In this document: positions 1 to 6,687 of the stretch, piece after piece
How the letters are laid out: every line of letters begins with the position of its first letter
How positions within the stretch are numbered: the first letter of the stretch is position 1
DNA from: Blautia parvula
GTDB lineage: Bacteria; Bacillota; Clostridia; Lachnospirales; Lachnospiraceae
Assembly: GCF_020215665.1 (NCBI RefSeq)
Contig: NZ_CP084061.1
Span: forward strand, 1,954,001 to 2,018,000
Reading direction: 5' to 3'
Length of the DNA: 64,000 nt
Notes under the pieces: generated by a model
The model's input: only the letters and a program-made list of their open reading frames with translations
Databases searched by the model: none
What the model was told of the DNA's origin: nothing
Program-made: the position numbers and the translations under genes

Positions 1-497
1 CCGGCACTTGCGCCACAGGTGAGCAGGAATTTTTCTTCTGTCTTGCTCCTGTCCAGTACCTTTGATACTGCCTTTCCTGCCATGGCCCCAATCTGGATGG
101 ACGGACCCTCTCTTCCCAGAGACAGCCCCGCAAAGAGTGACAAAAAGCCGCCCAGAAATTTTGCAGGCAGCACTCTCCACCAGACCTGATTTAATTTACC
201 TGCCATCTCTCCTTCCACCTGGGGAATACCGCTCCCGGAGATAAATGACTCATATTTTACAAGACGCCCTACAACACAGGCGAGAATGAATAAAACAACA
301 AACCAGCCTCCCGCAGCCAGTGGATATTTTCTTCCATATGCAAGGACAACGTTCATGCCCCTGCCCGCGTACTCCAGAAGTACCCGGTATAAAAGGACCA
401 CAAGTCCGGCTACGATTCCCACCAGGAATCCCTCTGCTGTCAGAATGGACTTAAAATGCTCTGCTCTCTTGATCACATAGGAAGTGTCCCGCTTCAC
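1..497 (-). CDS. CLC-family chloride channel/transporter, N-terminal part (cut by window edge)
   Basis: This is the first part of a voltage-gated chloride channel (CLC) family membrane protein; the rest lies beyond base 1. The translated minus strand shows hydrophobic helices and the two family selectivity-filter motifs: GSGIPQ (near residue 90) and GREGPSIQ (near residue 125). The glutamate of GREGP is the gating or proton-coupling Glu in characterised CLC proteins, which suggests an H+/Cl- antiporter or a gated channel; the sequence alone does not separate the two. A GTG start is chosen at 497 because GGGAGG lies just upstream at normal spacing; no ATG fits as well. It diverges from the DUF1292 gene, and each has its own promoter in the gap. 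Fluoride exporters of the CLC-F type are a possible alternative, but they usually have a different filter. Confidence 0.85.
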   Translation of the reverse strand, partial: MKRDTSYVIKRAEHFKSILTAEGFLVGIVAGLVVLLYRVLLEYAGRGMNVVLAYGRKYPLAAGGWFVVLFILACVVGRLVKYESFISGSGIPQVEGEMAGKLNQVWWRVLPAKFLGGFLSLFAGLSLGREGPSIQIGAMAGKAVSKVLDRSKTEEKFLLTCGASA

Positions 498-558
498 AAT
501 GATTCCTCCCTCTTTGGTACCTTACTGTTACACTGGTCTTCTTCTGAAGACTACTCTC

Positions 559-587
559 ATTATACGTGTGACCCCATAAAATTGCAA
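559..587 (-). promoter_or_regulatory. Promoter of the CLC gene
   Basis: On the minus strand, TTGCAA (582-587) and TATAAT (559-564) are separated by exactly 17 bases. Transcription would run toward the CLC gene start at 497. Confidence 0.6.
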
Positions 588-604
588 TCGCCAATTCGTA
601 ACTG

Positions 605-633
605 TTGCAATCTTTTCCCTAATCTGATAGTAT
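605..633 (+). promoter_or_regulatory. Promoter of the DUF1292/amidohydrolase unit
   Basis: TTGCAA (605-610), a 17-base spacer and TAGTAT (628-633), about 70 bases before the DUF1292 start codon. It diverges from the CLC promoter; both -35 boxes are TTGCAA. Confidence 0.5.
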
Positions 634-701
634 GAAAGCAGTCAAAATGCGGTTCTTGGCCGTATTTTGAATACTGATAGAAAAGAAGAGAGGTAACACA
701 T

Positions 702-1097
702 ATGAGTGAAGAAACATTCACAGCAAATATCGGCGGCTGCGACCCCAGCGACTGCGCTACCTGCAGCTCCAACTGCTCCAGCGCCGGCAAAGGTTCTATT
801 CCCAGGGTTCCGAACCCAACCATCAAACTGACTCTGGAGGATAACACAGTCCTGGAGTGTGCCGTTCTCACCACTTTCCCGGTGGAGGACTTCGGTGAGT
901 TCATTGCTCTTGTTCCCCTTGACAAGGATGGCAAAAGTACATCCGGAGAGACTTATCTGTTCCGCTATGCGGAGGACGAGGAAGGCAACCCTGTGGTGAC
1001 CAATATCGAGCGGGAGGATGAATACATGGCTGCTGCTGAGAGCTTCCATGAATTTATCGCCAATCTTCCAAGCGAGCAGGATATGGAAGAAAAATGA
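702..1097 (+). CDS. DUF1292 domain protein with Cys-rich N-terminus
   Basis: A 131-residue acidic protein. Residues about 38-110 match the DUF1292 pattern common in Firmicutes (a small beta-rich domain of unknown role, with the ITLEDG-like opening and 'ECAVLTTFPVEDFGEFIALV'). The first 25 residues carry four cysteines in the arrangement C13-x4-C18-x2-C21-x3-C25, which resembles the Cys-rich tails seen on Mrp/NBP35-type P-loop ATPases; metal or Fe-S binding is possible but not shown. The start has GAGAGG upstream at normal spacing. An amidohydrolase gene follows 43 bases downstream on the same strand, so the two are probably co-transcribed. No biochemical role can be assigned. Confidence 0.85.
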   Translation: MSEETFTANIGGCDPSDCATCSSNCSSAGKGSIPRVPNPTIKLTLEDNTVLECAVLTTFPVEDFGEFIALVPLDKDGKSTSGETYLFRYAEDEEGNPVVTNIEREDEYMAAAESFHEFIANLPSEQDMEEK

Positions 1098-1140
1098 TCA
1101 GGGTTCTGTAATTAAATATTTTTCATGGGGAGGATCTGCC

Positions 1141-2034
1141 ATGCATGATTTTAAGATCTGGGACAGCCATGTCCATCTCTTTCCCCCTGAGGTCTATGAG
1201 AACTGGGAGAAATACGCTGCCAGGGACAACTGGTTTGCCCTTCTCACAAAGAAGCCGGAAAACGGCAAGGGGACCGAGGAGGCCTGGGCCAACGCCGAGG
1301 AAGCTCTGGAATGCGCAGACAAAGCCGGTATTTACGGCCTTGTCATGCAGGGATGGTATTGGAATGATGAGGGACTCATGACCCTGCACAATGATTATAT
1401 GGCTGATATGATGAAACGCCATCCCAAGAGGCTGAAAGGCTTTCTTTCCATTAATCCCAAATTCCGGGAAAAAGCCATCGCCGAAATTGAACGGTGTGCC
1501 AAGCTGGGCTTTACCGGCATAGGCGAACTTGGCCCCGGGGGAAATGGATATGATTTTGAGGATTCTGATTTTATAGATGTTCTGGAATGCGCACAGCACT
1601 ATGGTCTTGCCGTATGCATCCACTGCGGGGAACCGGTGGGACATGCCTATCCGGGCAGGGACTTTACCAGTCTGGCCCCTATACCCGGACTGGTGAAGAA
1701 ATATCCTGATTTGAAGCTCATCCTGGCCCACATGGGCGGCGGACTTCCCTTCTATGAAATGAACCCAAAATATCAGGGCAAATTCCAAAATGTCTGCTAT
1801 GACACAGCCGCCAATCCCCTGTTGTACCACATCCGCAGTTTTCGCTCCGTCATCTCCATGATCGGCAGTAAAAGGCTGCTGTTTGGAAGTGATTTTCCGC
1901 TGCTGCTCTATCCCTCCAAATGCAGGGAGATGGATTTTTCCATGTTTGTGGAGGATATCCGGTCAAACGCCGGGCTTACGGAGGAAGAGTGGCATGATGT
2001 GATGGGCGGTAATCTGATTCGTTTTCTGGAATGA
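1141..2034 (+). CDS. Amidohydrolase-2 family TIM-barrel hydrolase
   Basis: A 297-residue metal-dependent hydrolase of the amidohydrolase_2 family (PF04909-like), probably cytoplasmic. It shows the N-terminal metal-binding DSHVHLF motif (about residues 8-14), an 'IHCGEP' strand around 160, 'LAHMGGG' around 200 and the C-terminal 'LLFGSDFPL' with the conserved Asp. These are the His/His/His/Asp positions of the family. The start at 1141 follows GGGGAGG at good spacing; a longer frame opens upstream but would overlap the preceding gene without a ribosome site. Family members include decarboxylases and lactone or amide hydrolases, so the substrate is open. A large hairpin with a T-run lies downstream (2151-2233). 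Confidence 0.85.
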   Translation: MHDFKIWDSHVHLFPPEVYENWEKYAARDNWFALLTKKPENGKGTEEAWANAEEALECADKAGIYGLVMQGWYWNDEGLMTLHNDYMADMMKRHPKRLKGFLSINPKFREKAIAEIERCAKLGFTGIGELGPGGNGYDFEDSDFIDVLECAQHYGLAVCIHCGEPVGHAYPGRDFTSLAPIPGLVKKYPDLKLILAHMGGGLPFYEMNPKYQGKFQNVCYDTAANPLLYHIRSFRSVISMIGSKRLLFGSDFPLLLYPSKCREMDFSMFVEDIRSNAGLTEEEWHDVMGGNLIRFLE

Positions 2035-2150
2035 TGCGGATGGTCAATGATAGGATGGGTTAATGATGTGATGAATCCTGTGGGTTCCTTGCATAAATCT
2101 GATTTTTAAAGAAATGAGGCTTTCATTGTACGGAAGCAGGGATATGGTAT

Positions 2151-2233
2151 AGCCAGTCGGGACTTCATGAAATTTGCGCAGTTGGATAAAGATAACTGCG
2201 GCAAAGCGCATGAAGAATCCGGCTGGCTTTTTT
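2151..2233 (+). terminator. Long branched hairpin ending in a T-run
   Basis: The outer arms 2151-2169 and 2209-2228 pair through AGCCAG/CTGGCT and CTTCATG/CATGAAG. Inner arms (TTTGCGCAGTT at 2173-2183 and AACTGCGGCAAA at 2194-2205) pair with a single bulge. A six-T run follows at once. It would end the amidohydrolase transcript. It is far longer than a normal terminator, so it may be a folded repeat or small RNA that also terminates. Confidence 0.6.
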
Positions 2234-2244
2234 ATGTTGTTTTT

Positions 2245-2316
2245 GGTAACTGTTCAGTCAGATCTGCGCATTTACTGCGCTGACCGTGCAAAAGAGTAGT
2301 GGCGGCAGGTATTCGC
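2245..2316 (+). repeat. 72-bp dispersed repeat, copy 1
   Basis: This stretch matches the reverse complement of 48112-48183 at 70 of 72 positions. It contains the arms GCGCA and TGCGC around TTTAC, forming a hairpin. It sits directly beside the 3' end of the Rpn-like gene, as the other copy sits beside the 3' end of the PHP gene. Confidence 0.85.
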
Positions 2317-2327
2317 AGCATGGATTT

Positions 2328-3218
2328 CTATTTCAGTTCTTTGATCCTCTCCAGTGGGATATCCAGCTTTTCTGCTATTACCTCCGGGGGCAGAACATCA
2401 AGAAAACTGACCGCCGCTTTTTCCAGTCCCATCTGTTTTCCTCGCCTTTCACCTCTTTTTTCACCTCTTTTCTCACCTTTTCGTTCTCCTTCCCTTTCTG
2501 CATCTTCCGTCAGCATACTGTACAGCCACGTCATACTCAACACCTCCTTAATTTCTTCCAATTCCTCTTTTTCCAGAAATTTTTCCGCCAGTGTGTACAA
2601 AATAGATTCTGTCTTCTTAACCTCCTGCGTGACCTCCTGGCTGGCCGTTAGGCGAAAGGCCCGTTCCATCCTGTCTTTCTGGGATATCTCGCCTCCCAGT
2701 AACGGAAGCAGGGAAAGCTTTGCCAGATCTTTTCTTGAGAGTTTCCTGCCCTCTCCCTGTTTCTTCTCCAACTTTTTCAAAAGTTTGTCTCCGTCTCTGT
2801 CAGACAGCATCACAGGAACCACTTTGTAAGTATTTTTACCGCATTTCATGCTGGTAACAGGATGTTTTACACTGCCGCTGTATATAACATAGGTCACAAC
2901 GTCAATCCCATACTGATAGCTGATAATACTCTCATATAGCCGGAACCGTCTCATATCCTCGATTCCCCCATCCCTGCTCTGAAACTCCAGATGACCGCAG
3001 GTATCATCCTCCATAATGAGGTTTAAATCCTCATAAAATTTTTTCAGTTCCAGATGGATACTCTCTGTAGGAGCTATCCTTCTGACCTTCTGTCTCACAC
3101 CCGCCATGGGCAGCAGTTCCCTGGCGAAGAAGGACACGGCGGTCTTCAGGGCCTTGTCCTCATGTTCCGAATGTGCCGGGAACTTCTCACGCACAGCAGG
3201 CGGCCTGGATTTTTTCAC
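2328..3218 (-). CDS. Rpn-like PD-(D/E)XK nuclease family protein
   Basis: A 296-residue protein of the PD-(D/E)XK 'Rpn family / nuclease-type transposase' group that is expanded in Lachnospiraceae. The core reads FYEDLNLIMED then HLEFQS, giving D64 and E78-x-Q80 as likely catalytic positions (Gln replacing the usual Lys, as seen in this group). Residues 241-260 are a low-complexity run built from EKRG/ERKG units, probably a flexible or coiled charged tail, followed by a short helical C-terminus. The GTG start at 3218 follows AAGGAGG at ideal spacing. RpnA-type proteins promote RecA-independent recombination in E. coli; whether this one acts on DNA is unknown. It stands alone, with a dispersed repeat at its 3' end. 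Confidence 0.75.
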   Translation of the reverse strand: MKKSRPPAVREKFPAHSEHEDKALKTAVSFFARELLPMAGVRQKVRRIAPTESIHLELKKFYEDLNLIMEDDTCGHLEFQSRDGGIEDMRRFRLYESIISYQYGIDVVTYVIYSGSVKHPVTSMKCGKNTYKVVPVMLSDRDGDKLLKKLEKKQGEGRKLSRKDLAKLSLLPLLGGEISQKDRMERAFRLTASQEVTQEVKKTESILYTLAEKFLEKEELEEIKEVLSMTWLYSMLTEDAEREGERKGEKRGEKRGERRGKQMGLEKAAVSFLDVLPPEVIAEKLDIPLERIKELK

Positions 3219-3510
3219 TGTACCTCCTTACAGGCACTCTGAAAAAACATCCGCTTATATAGCACTGCATTCGCTGCATTTGTAAATATACACAGACAGA
3301 CTGCATCTCTTTTTTATACTATAGCAAATTATCATTTTGCAGGCAATGGTTTTACCATGATTTTTTTATATTTTGGGAAATTTCGTCCTGAATAGGACAT
3401 ATAAGACTTTTTTATAAGATAAGGAAATAAAAAACAGGTCAAAGCGGATCCTCTTTACAAAGAGTACCACTGTCCCCAAATGCTGAATCACCATAGAAAA
3501 GGAGTTGTCC

Positions 3511-3615
3511 ATGAGCTGCATACTGCAGGTGCTGTTAGTTATAAAGTATATGAAATCATCCGGAAAAAAGCAAGTGTTATTTTCCACAAGGCCTTTTCAG
3601 GCCATAGGCATGTAA
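3511..3615 (+). CDS. Possible 34-residue peptide
   Basis: An ATG at 3511 is preceded by AAAGGAG six bases upstream, and the frame runs 34 codons to TAA at 3613-3615. The product would be small, hydrophobic at its N-terminus (LQVLLVIKYM) and basic after that. The stop codon merges into the palindromic element that begins at 3612. I do not recognise it. The good ribosome site is the only support, so it may be chance or part of the repeat. Confidence 0.25.
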   Translation: MSCILQVLLVIKYMKSSGKKQVLFSTRPFQAIGM

Positions 3616-3686
3616 CTCCCGCGGCAGCCAGCGCGATATGGAGCAGCTTGCTCCATATCTGTGCAGCACGAAACGTGCTGCCGGGT
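3612..3686. repeat. Palindromic element A (GCCAGCGC type)
   Basis: It contains GCCAGCGC (3627-3634), a perfect 11-bp hairpin (arms 3635-3645 and 3649-3659, loop GCT), TGTGCA (3660-3665) and a second perfect hairpin (GCAGCACG at 3663-3670, loop AAA, CGTGCTGC at 3674-3681). GGCAGC before and GCTGCC after can close an outer stem. The same blocks in the same order occur at 23356-23413. It lies just beyond the 3' end of fabV. Confidence 0.7.
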
Positions 3687-3704
3687 GCCAAGGGAACGCC
3701 CAGC

Positions 3705-4883
3705 CTATACCAAGCTCGGAATTTCCACCTGTATCTCCACATCTCTGCTGTAATCCACATTGTCCAAATGGAAACCGAACATATGGTAGAAGTCTTCCCA
3801 GTATCCTTCGATATCAGAAAGTTTCTCCACATTCTCCGTATTCACTTCTTTCCAGCAGTCCATGACAGCGCCCTGTACCTGAGGTGCCAGCTCCCAGTCA
3901 TCCATGCGGATACGGCCCTGTGGGTCTGTGGGAATCTCCGCAGCAAAAAGTTTGTCATGGAACAGGCGTGAAATCTGTTCAATACATCCCTCATGTGTGC
4001 CCTGTTCCTTCATCACCTTATACAGAATGGCAAAATAAAGAGGCACGATAGGAATAGCTGCACTGGCCTGTGTCACAAGGGCTTTGTTCACAGAAATATA
4101 TGCCTGAATACCCGGATGTTTCTCGTGTATCCTGCCTGCTGTCTCTGTCAGATGCTTTTTGGCCTGTCCGATGGTTCCCTCTGTATAGATGGGATAAGTA
4201 AGTTCCGGTCCGATGTAGGAGTACGCCACTGTCACAGCATGGTCAGCCAGCACGCCGGCATCTGTCAGGGCATCCATCCAGTCCATCCAGTCCTCACCGC
4301 CCATAACTTTGATGGTGCCCTCCAGCTCCTCCTCATTTGCAGGCTCTACTGTCTTGGTCACAATTGTATTGTTTCTCAGATCCAGGCTCTTCTCCGTGAA
4401 AGCACCTGTTGTCGTCTTCAGAGTGGAGGACCATGTTTTGTTGTCCGCAGTCGTCCTTCTCGGTGCCGCCAAGCTGTAGATCACCATGTCCACCTGTCCC
4501 AGGTCCGCCCGGATCATGTCGATTGCCTGCTGTTTTACTTCCGCTGAGAAGGCGTCTCCATTGATGGATTTTGCATAGAGTCCTTCCTCCTGTGCAAGCT
4601 CCTCAAAGGCTGCCGTGTTGTACCAGCCCGGCGTTGCTGTCCGTTTGCCGTTGGACGGCTTTTCAAACATGATTCCAATGGTGGCTGCCTGACATGCAAA
4701 AGCCGCCGTAATTCTGCTTGCCAGTCCATATCCTGTGGAAGCACCGATTACCAGTACCTTTTTCGGTCCGCATACCTGGCCCTTTTCCTTCACATATGCA
4801 ATCTGCCTTTTCACATTTTCCCGGCATCCTTCCGGATGTGCTGTTGTACAGATAAATTCCCTTACCTTAGGTTCAACGATCAT
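3705..4883 (-). CDS. fabV: Enoyl-ACP/trans-2-enoyl-CoA reductase, FabV type
   Basis: A 392-residue NAD(P)H-dependent reductase of the FabV/TER family, which reduces the trans-2 double bond in the last step of fatty acid elongation (ACP thioesters) or of butyryl-CoA formation (CoA thioesters). The nucleotide-binding motif GASTGYGLASR is at 47-57. The catalytic Tyr and Lys are Y233 and K242 in the family's Y-x8-K spacing, and the length fits the family (about 400). The gene stands alone. Its promoter carries a near-palindrome matching the FabT fatty-acid repressor site (4952-4968), which supports a role in fatty acid synthesis rather than in crotonyl-CoA reduction. The TetR gene diverges from it. 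The sequence cannot decide between ACP and CoA as carrier. Confidence 0.93.
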   Translation of the reverse strand: MIVEPKVREFICTTAHPEGCRENVKRQIAYVKEKGQVCGPKKVLVIGASTGYGLASRITAAFACQAATIGIMFEKPSNGKRTATPGWYNTAAFEELAQEEGLYAKSINGDAFSAEVKQQAIDMIRADLGQVDMVIYSLAAPRRTTADNKTWSSTLKTTTGAFTEKSLDLRNNTIVTKTVEPANEEELEGTIKVMGGEDWMDWMDALTDAGVLADHAVTVAYSYIGPELTYPIYTEGTIGQAKKHLTETAGRIHEKHPGIQAYISVNKALVTQASAAIPIVPLYFAILYKVMKEQGTHEGCIEQISRLFHDKLFAAEIPTDPQGRIRMDDWELAPQVQGAVMDCWKEVNTENVEKLSDIEGYWEDFYHMFGFHLDNVDYSRDVEIQVEIPSLV

Positions 4884-4951
4884 TATCCTATCCTCCGACT
4901 TTTTATTATCTGAAAGCTGAAATTTCTTTCTGCTTACTTTTATCTTCTAAT

Positions 4952-4968
4952 AGTTTGATTACCAAAGT
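4952..4968. promoter_or_regulatory. FabT-like operator at the fabV transcription start
   Basis: AGTTTGATTACCAAAGT is a near-perfect dyad and matches the FabT (MarR family) consensus ANTTTGATTATCAAATT at nearly all defined positions. It lies immediately downstream of the predicted -10 box of fabV, where a bound repressor would block transcription. Confidence 0.6.
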
Positions 4969-4997
4969 ATATTATCATAAATACACATGAAATGCAA
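4969..4997 (-). promoter_or_regulatory. fabV promoter
   Basis: On the minus strand, TTGCAT (4992-4997), a 17-base spacer and TAATAT (4969-4974). The start point falls inside the FabT-like dyad. Confidence 0.55.
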
Positions 4998-5023
4998 CCC
5001 GGTAATTATATTCTGTTTCCTTA

Positions 5024-5052
5024 TTGACAAAGCGACATGCATGTCGCATAAT
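5024..5052 (+). promoter_or_regulatory. Promoter of the TetR gene
   Basis: TTGACA (5024-5029), a 17-base spacer and CATAAT (5047-5052). The first TetR-type dyad fills the spacer and touches the -10 box. Confidence 0.65.
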
Positions 5053-5072
5053 AAAAGCAACACACGTGTCGC
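5032..5072. promoter_or_regulatory. Two TetR-type operator dyads
   Basis: GCGACATGCATGTCGC (5032-5047) is a perfect 16-bp palindrome. GCAACACACGTGTCGC (5057-5072) is a weaker copy of the same design, 25 bp away centre to centre. They flank the -10 box of the TetR promoter, as expected for autoregulation. Confidence 0.7.
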
Positions 5073-5089
5073 AAATGAGGTAATATCCA

Positions 5090-5683
5090 ATGGGAACAAA
5101 AGGTGAAAAAACAAAACATTTTATCTGTGAAGCCGCATTCCGGCTTTTTGCGGAAAAGGGTTTCAAAGATGTAACTATGAAAGATATCTGCGAGAAAACC
5201 GGGCTCAGCCGCGGGGGCCTGTACCGCCACTATGACAGCACCAGCCAGATATTTCTGGAACTCATCCACACACTGATGGCAGACCAGCAGAACGAATTTG
5301 AAGAGAAAATAAAAGCAAAGGTCCCTGCGCGGGAAATCCTGCTCCATGTGCTGGACCGCTATGAAACGGAAATGCTTGACCGGGAACATTCTCTCAGCAT
5401 TGCGATCTACGAGTTTTTCAGCGGCCCTTCTGTATCGAAAAGCAGCAATTCCATACAGCAGCAGTATGAGGCCTCTAAGGAGATGTGGACTGCCCTCATC
5501 CGTTACGGGATACAGACAGGTGAGTTCTCTCCGGTCAGCCCGGAAGCAGTCTATGACCTGATCGTTTTTTCTTACCAGGGTGTCCGCATGTACAGCAGGC
5601 TCATGGAAATAGAGGAGACCATACCGAAGAACATTACCAGCCAGATCAAATCTCTGTTATTAAAAGAAAGGGAAAAGAAATGA
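5090..5683 (+). CDS. TetR/AcrR family transcriptional regulator
   Basis: A 197-residue one-domain repressor. The N-terminal TetR helix-turn-helix is clear at about residues 27-48 (VTMKDICEKTGLSRGGLYRHY). The remaining all-helical part is the ligand-binding and dimer domain, which has no recognisable ligand signature. The start at 5090 has GAGG upstream. It ends in a 4-base ATGA overlap with the nucleoside phosphorylase gene, so the two are translated together. Two dyads in its own promoter indicate autorepression. The fabV promoter lies beyond these dyads and has its own, different operator, so control of fabV by this protein is not implied. Confidence 0.9.
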   Translation: MGTKGEKTKHFICEAAFRLFAEKGFKDVTMKDICEKTGLSRGGLYRHYDSTSQIFLELIHTLMADQQNEFEEKIKAKVPAREILLHVLDRYETEMLDREHSLSIAIYEFFSGPSVSKSSNSIQQQYEASKEMWTALIRYGIQTGEFSPVSPEAVYDLIVFSYQGVRMYSRLMEIEETIPKNITSQIKSLLLKEREKK

Positions 5684-6444
5684 AAACAGTCTTTTACAGA
5701 AAAGAACGCCCCGGCCGGGCATTTATCAACCCGACAGATACCGTTGCCCCCGTATCCGGTTTTCCGAACATCTGCGTATCCACATACTCCCGGATAATCA
5801 TTGAAAAATTTGCTGCCCTGGAAGGTGTGGAAGTCATTTCGCATCTGTATACAGCCAATGGAGCCATACCCATCTATAAAATCCCTTACGGCGGCAGTGA
5901 AATCGCATTTTATATGTCGCCGGTAGGCGCACCTGCATGTGTGAGCTGCTTTGAGGAGGCAGCAGCCATGGGTGCTGAAAAATTTGTTTTCTTCGGATGC
6001 TGCGGCATTCTGAATGATGAGGCCGTAAAAAACAGGCTTATCATACCAACAGGAGTCATACGCGATGAGGGGACCAGCTACCACTACCTTCCTCCCACAG
6101 AGGAACTGCAGCCTGACAGCCATTCCACGGAAGTCTTAAAAAGCTGCATGGAAAAATACGGATTTCCCTACGCCTGCGGCAAAATCTGGACAACAGATGC
6201 TATATACCGGGAGACGCCCCAGGAGATAGCCGCCTGGAAAGAAGCCGGGTGCATCGGTGTGGAGATGGAGTATTCCGCCCTGCTGGCAGCCGCAGCATAC
6301 CGGAATCTGCCGCTCATCCAGTTCTTCTATGGAGCAGACAGCCTGGATAATCCCACATGGCAGCCCCGGGACCTGACCGACTGGGGGCTTTCAGGCGCAG
6401 AAACATACATGACCCTTGCCTTTGCATGCGGACTGGCTATGTAA
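5680..6444 (+). CDS. Nucleoside phosphorylase (PNP/UDP family)
   Basis: A 254-residue protein of the purine-nucleoside/uridine phosphorylase superfamily, which splits nucleosides with phosphate to give ribose-1-phosphate and a base. Visible features are the conserved 'GCCGIL' turn after the FVFFGC strand (about residue 106-111), the 'GVEMEYSALLAAA' ribose-binding segment with its Glu-Met-Glu triad (about 203-207), and 'TTDAIYRE'. It is coupled by overlapping stop and start codons to the TetR gene, so the regulator probably senses a nucleoside-related or toxic nucleoside-like compound (inference). The closest subgroup looks like uridine phosphorylase, but the base preference cannot be fixed. 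A hairpin with arms GTACAGCAGC and GCTGCTGTAC follows at 6516-6550. Confidence 0.8.
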   Translation: MKTVFYRKERPGRAFINPTDTVAPVSGFPNICVSTYSRIIIEKFAALEGVEVISHLYTANGAIPIYKIPYGGSEIAFYMSPVGAPACVSCFEEAAAMGAEKFVFFGCCGILNDEAVKNRLIIPTGVIRDEGTSYHYLPPTEELQPDSHSTEVLKSCMEKYGFPYACGKIWTTDAIYRETPQEIAAWKEAGCIGVEMEYSALLAAAAYRNLPLIQFFYGADSLDNPTWQPRDLTDWGLSGAETYMTLAFACGLAM

Positions 6445-6515
6445 TGAACGGATATCTGTTCTGATGCCGCAGCCGTCTAAAAAATTCGGCACATCCATGG
6501 GGATGACCGCATGAA

Positions 6516-6550
6516 TGTACAGCAGCAATCCGTTTCCTGCCGCTGCTGTA
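6516..6550 (+). terminator. Hairpin after the phosphorylase gene
   Basis: Perfect 10-bp arms GTACAGCAGC and GCTGCTGTAC around a 15-base loop, followed by a pyrimidine-rich stretch (TAAATCTTTCCC). A likely terminator, although the T-run is interrupted. Confidence 0.5.
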
Positions 6551-6571
6551 CTAAATCTTTCCCTTTCCTAT

Positions 6572-6600
6572 TTGACATATGCCATCTTAACTATTAGAAT
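6572..6600 (+). promoter_or_regulatory. Promoter of the GGDEF gene
   Basis: TTGACA (6572-6577), a 17-base spacer and TAGAAT (6595-6600), leaving an untranslated leader of about 80 bases before 6688. Confidence 0.6.
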
Positions 6601-6687
6601 AAAAGAAAATGTTATGTATGACCCGATAAAAACCGGGCAGGCTGCACAGGATTCTTACCTATCCGGCCTGAAAAGAAAGGGAATGCA

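Noticed and set aside
560-1049. Minus-strand frames opposite the DUF1292 gene
   Set aside because: Overlap a real gene with a good ribosome site; composition is that of an antisense shadow.
6601-6687. c-di-GMP riboswitch upstream of the GGDEF gene
   Set aside because: The leader is short and lacks the conserved GEMM core and tetraloop receptor.
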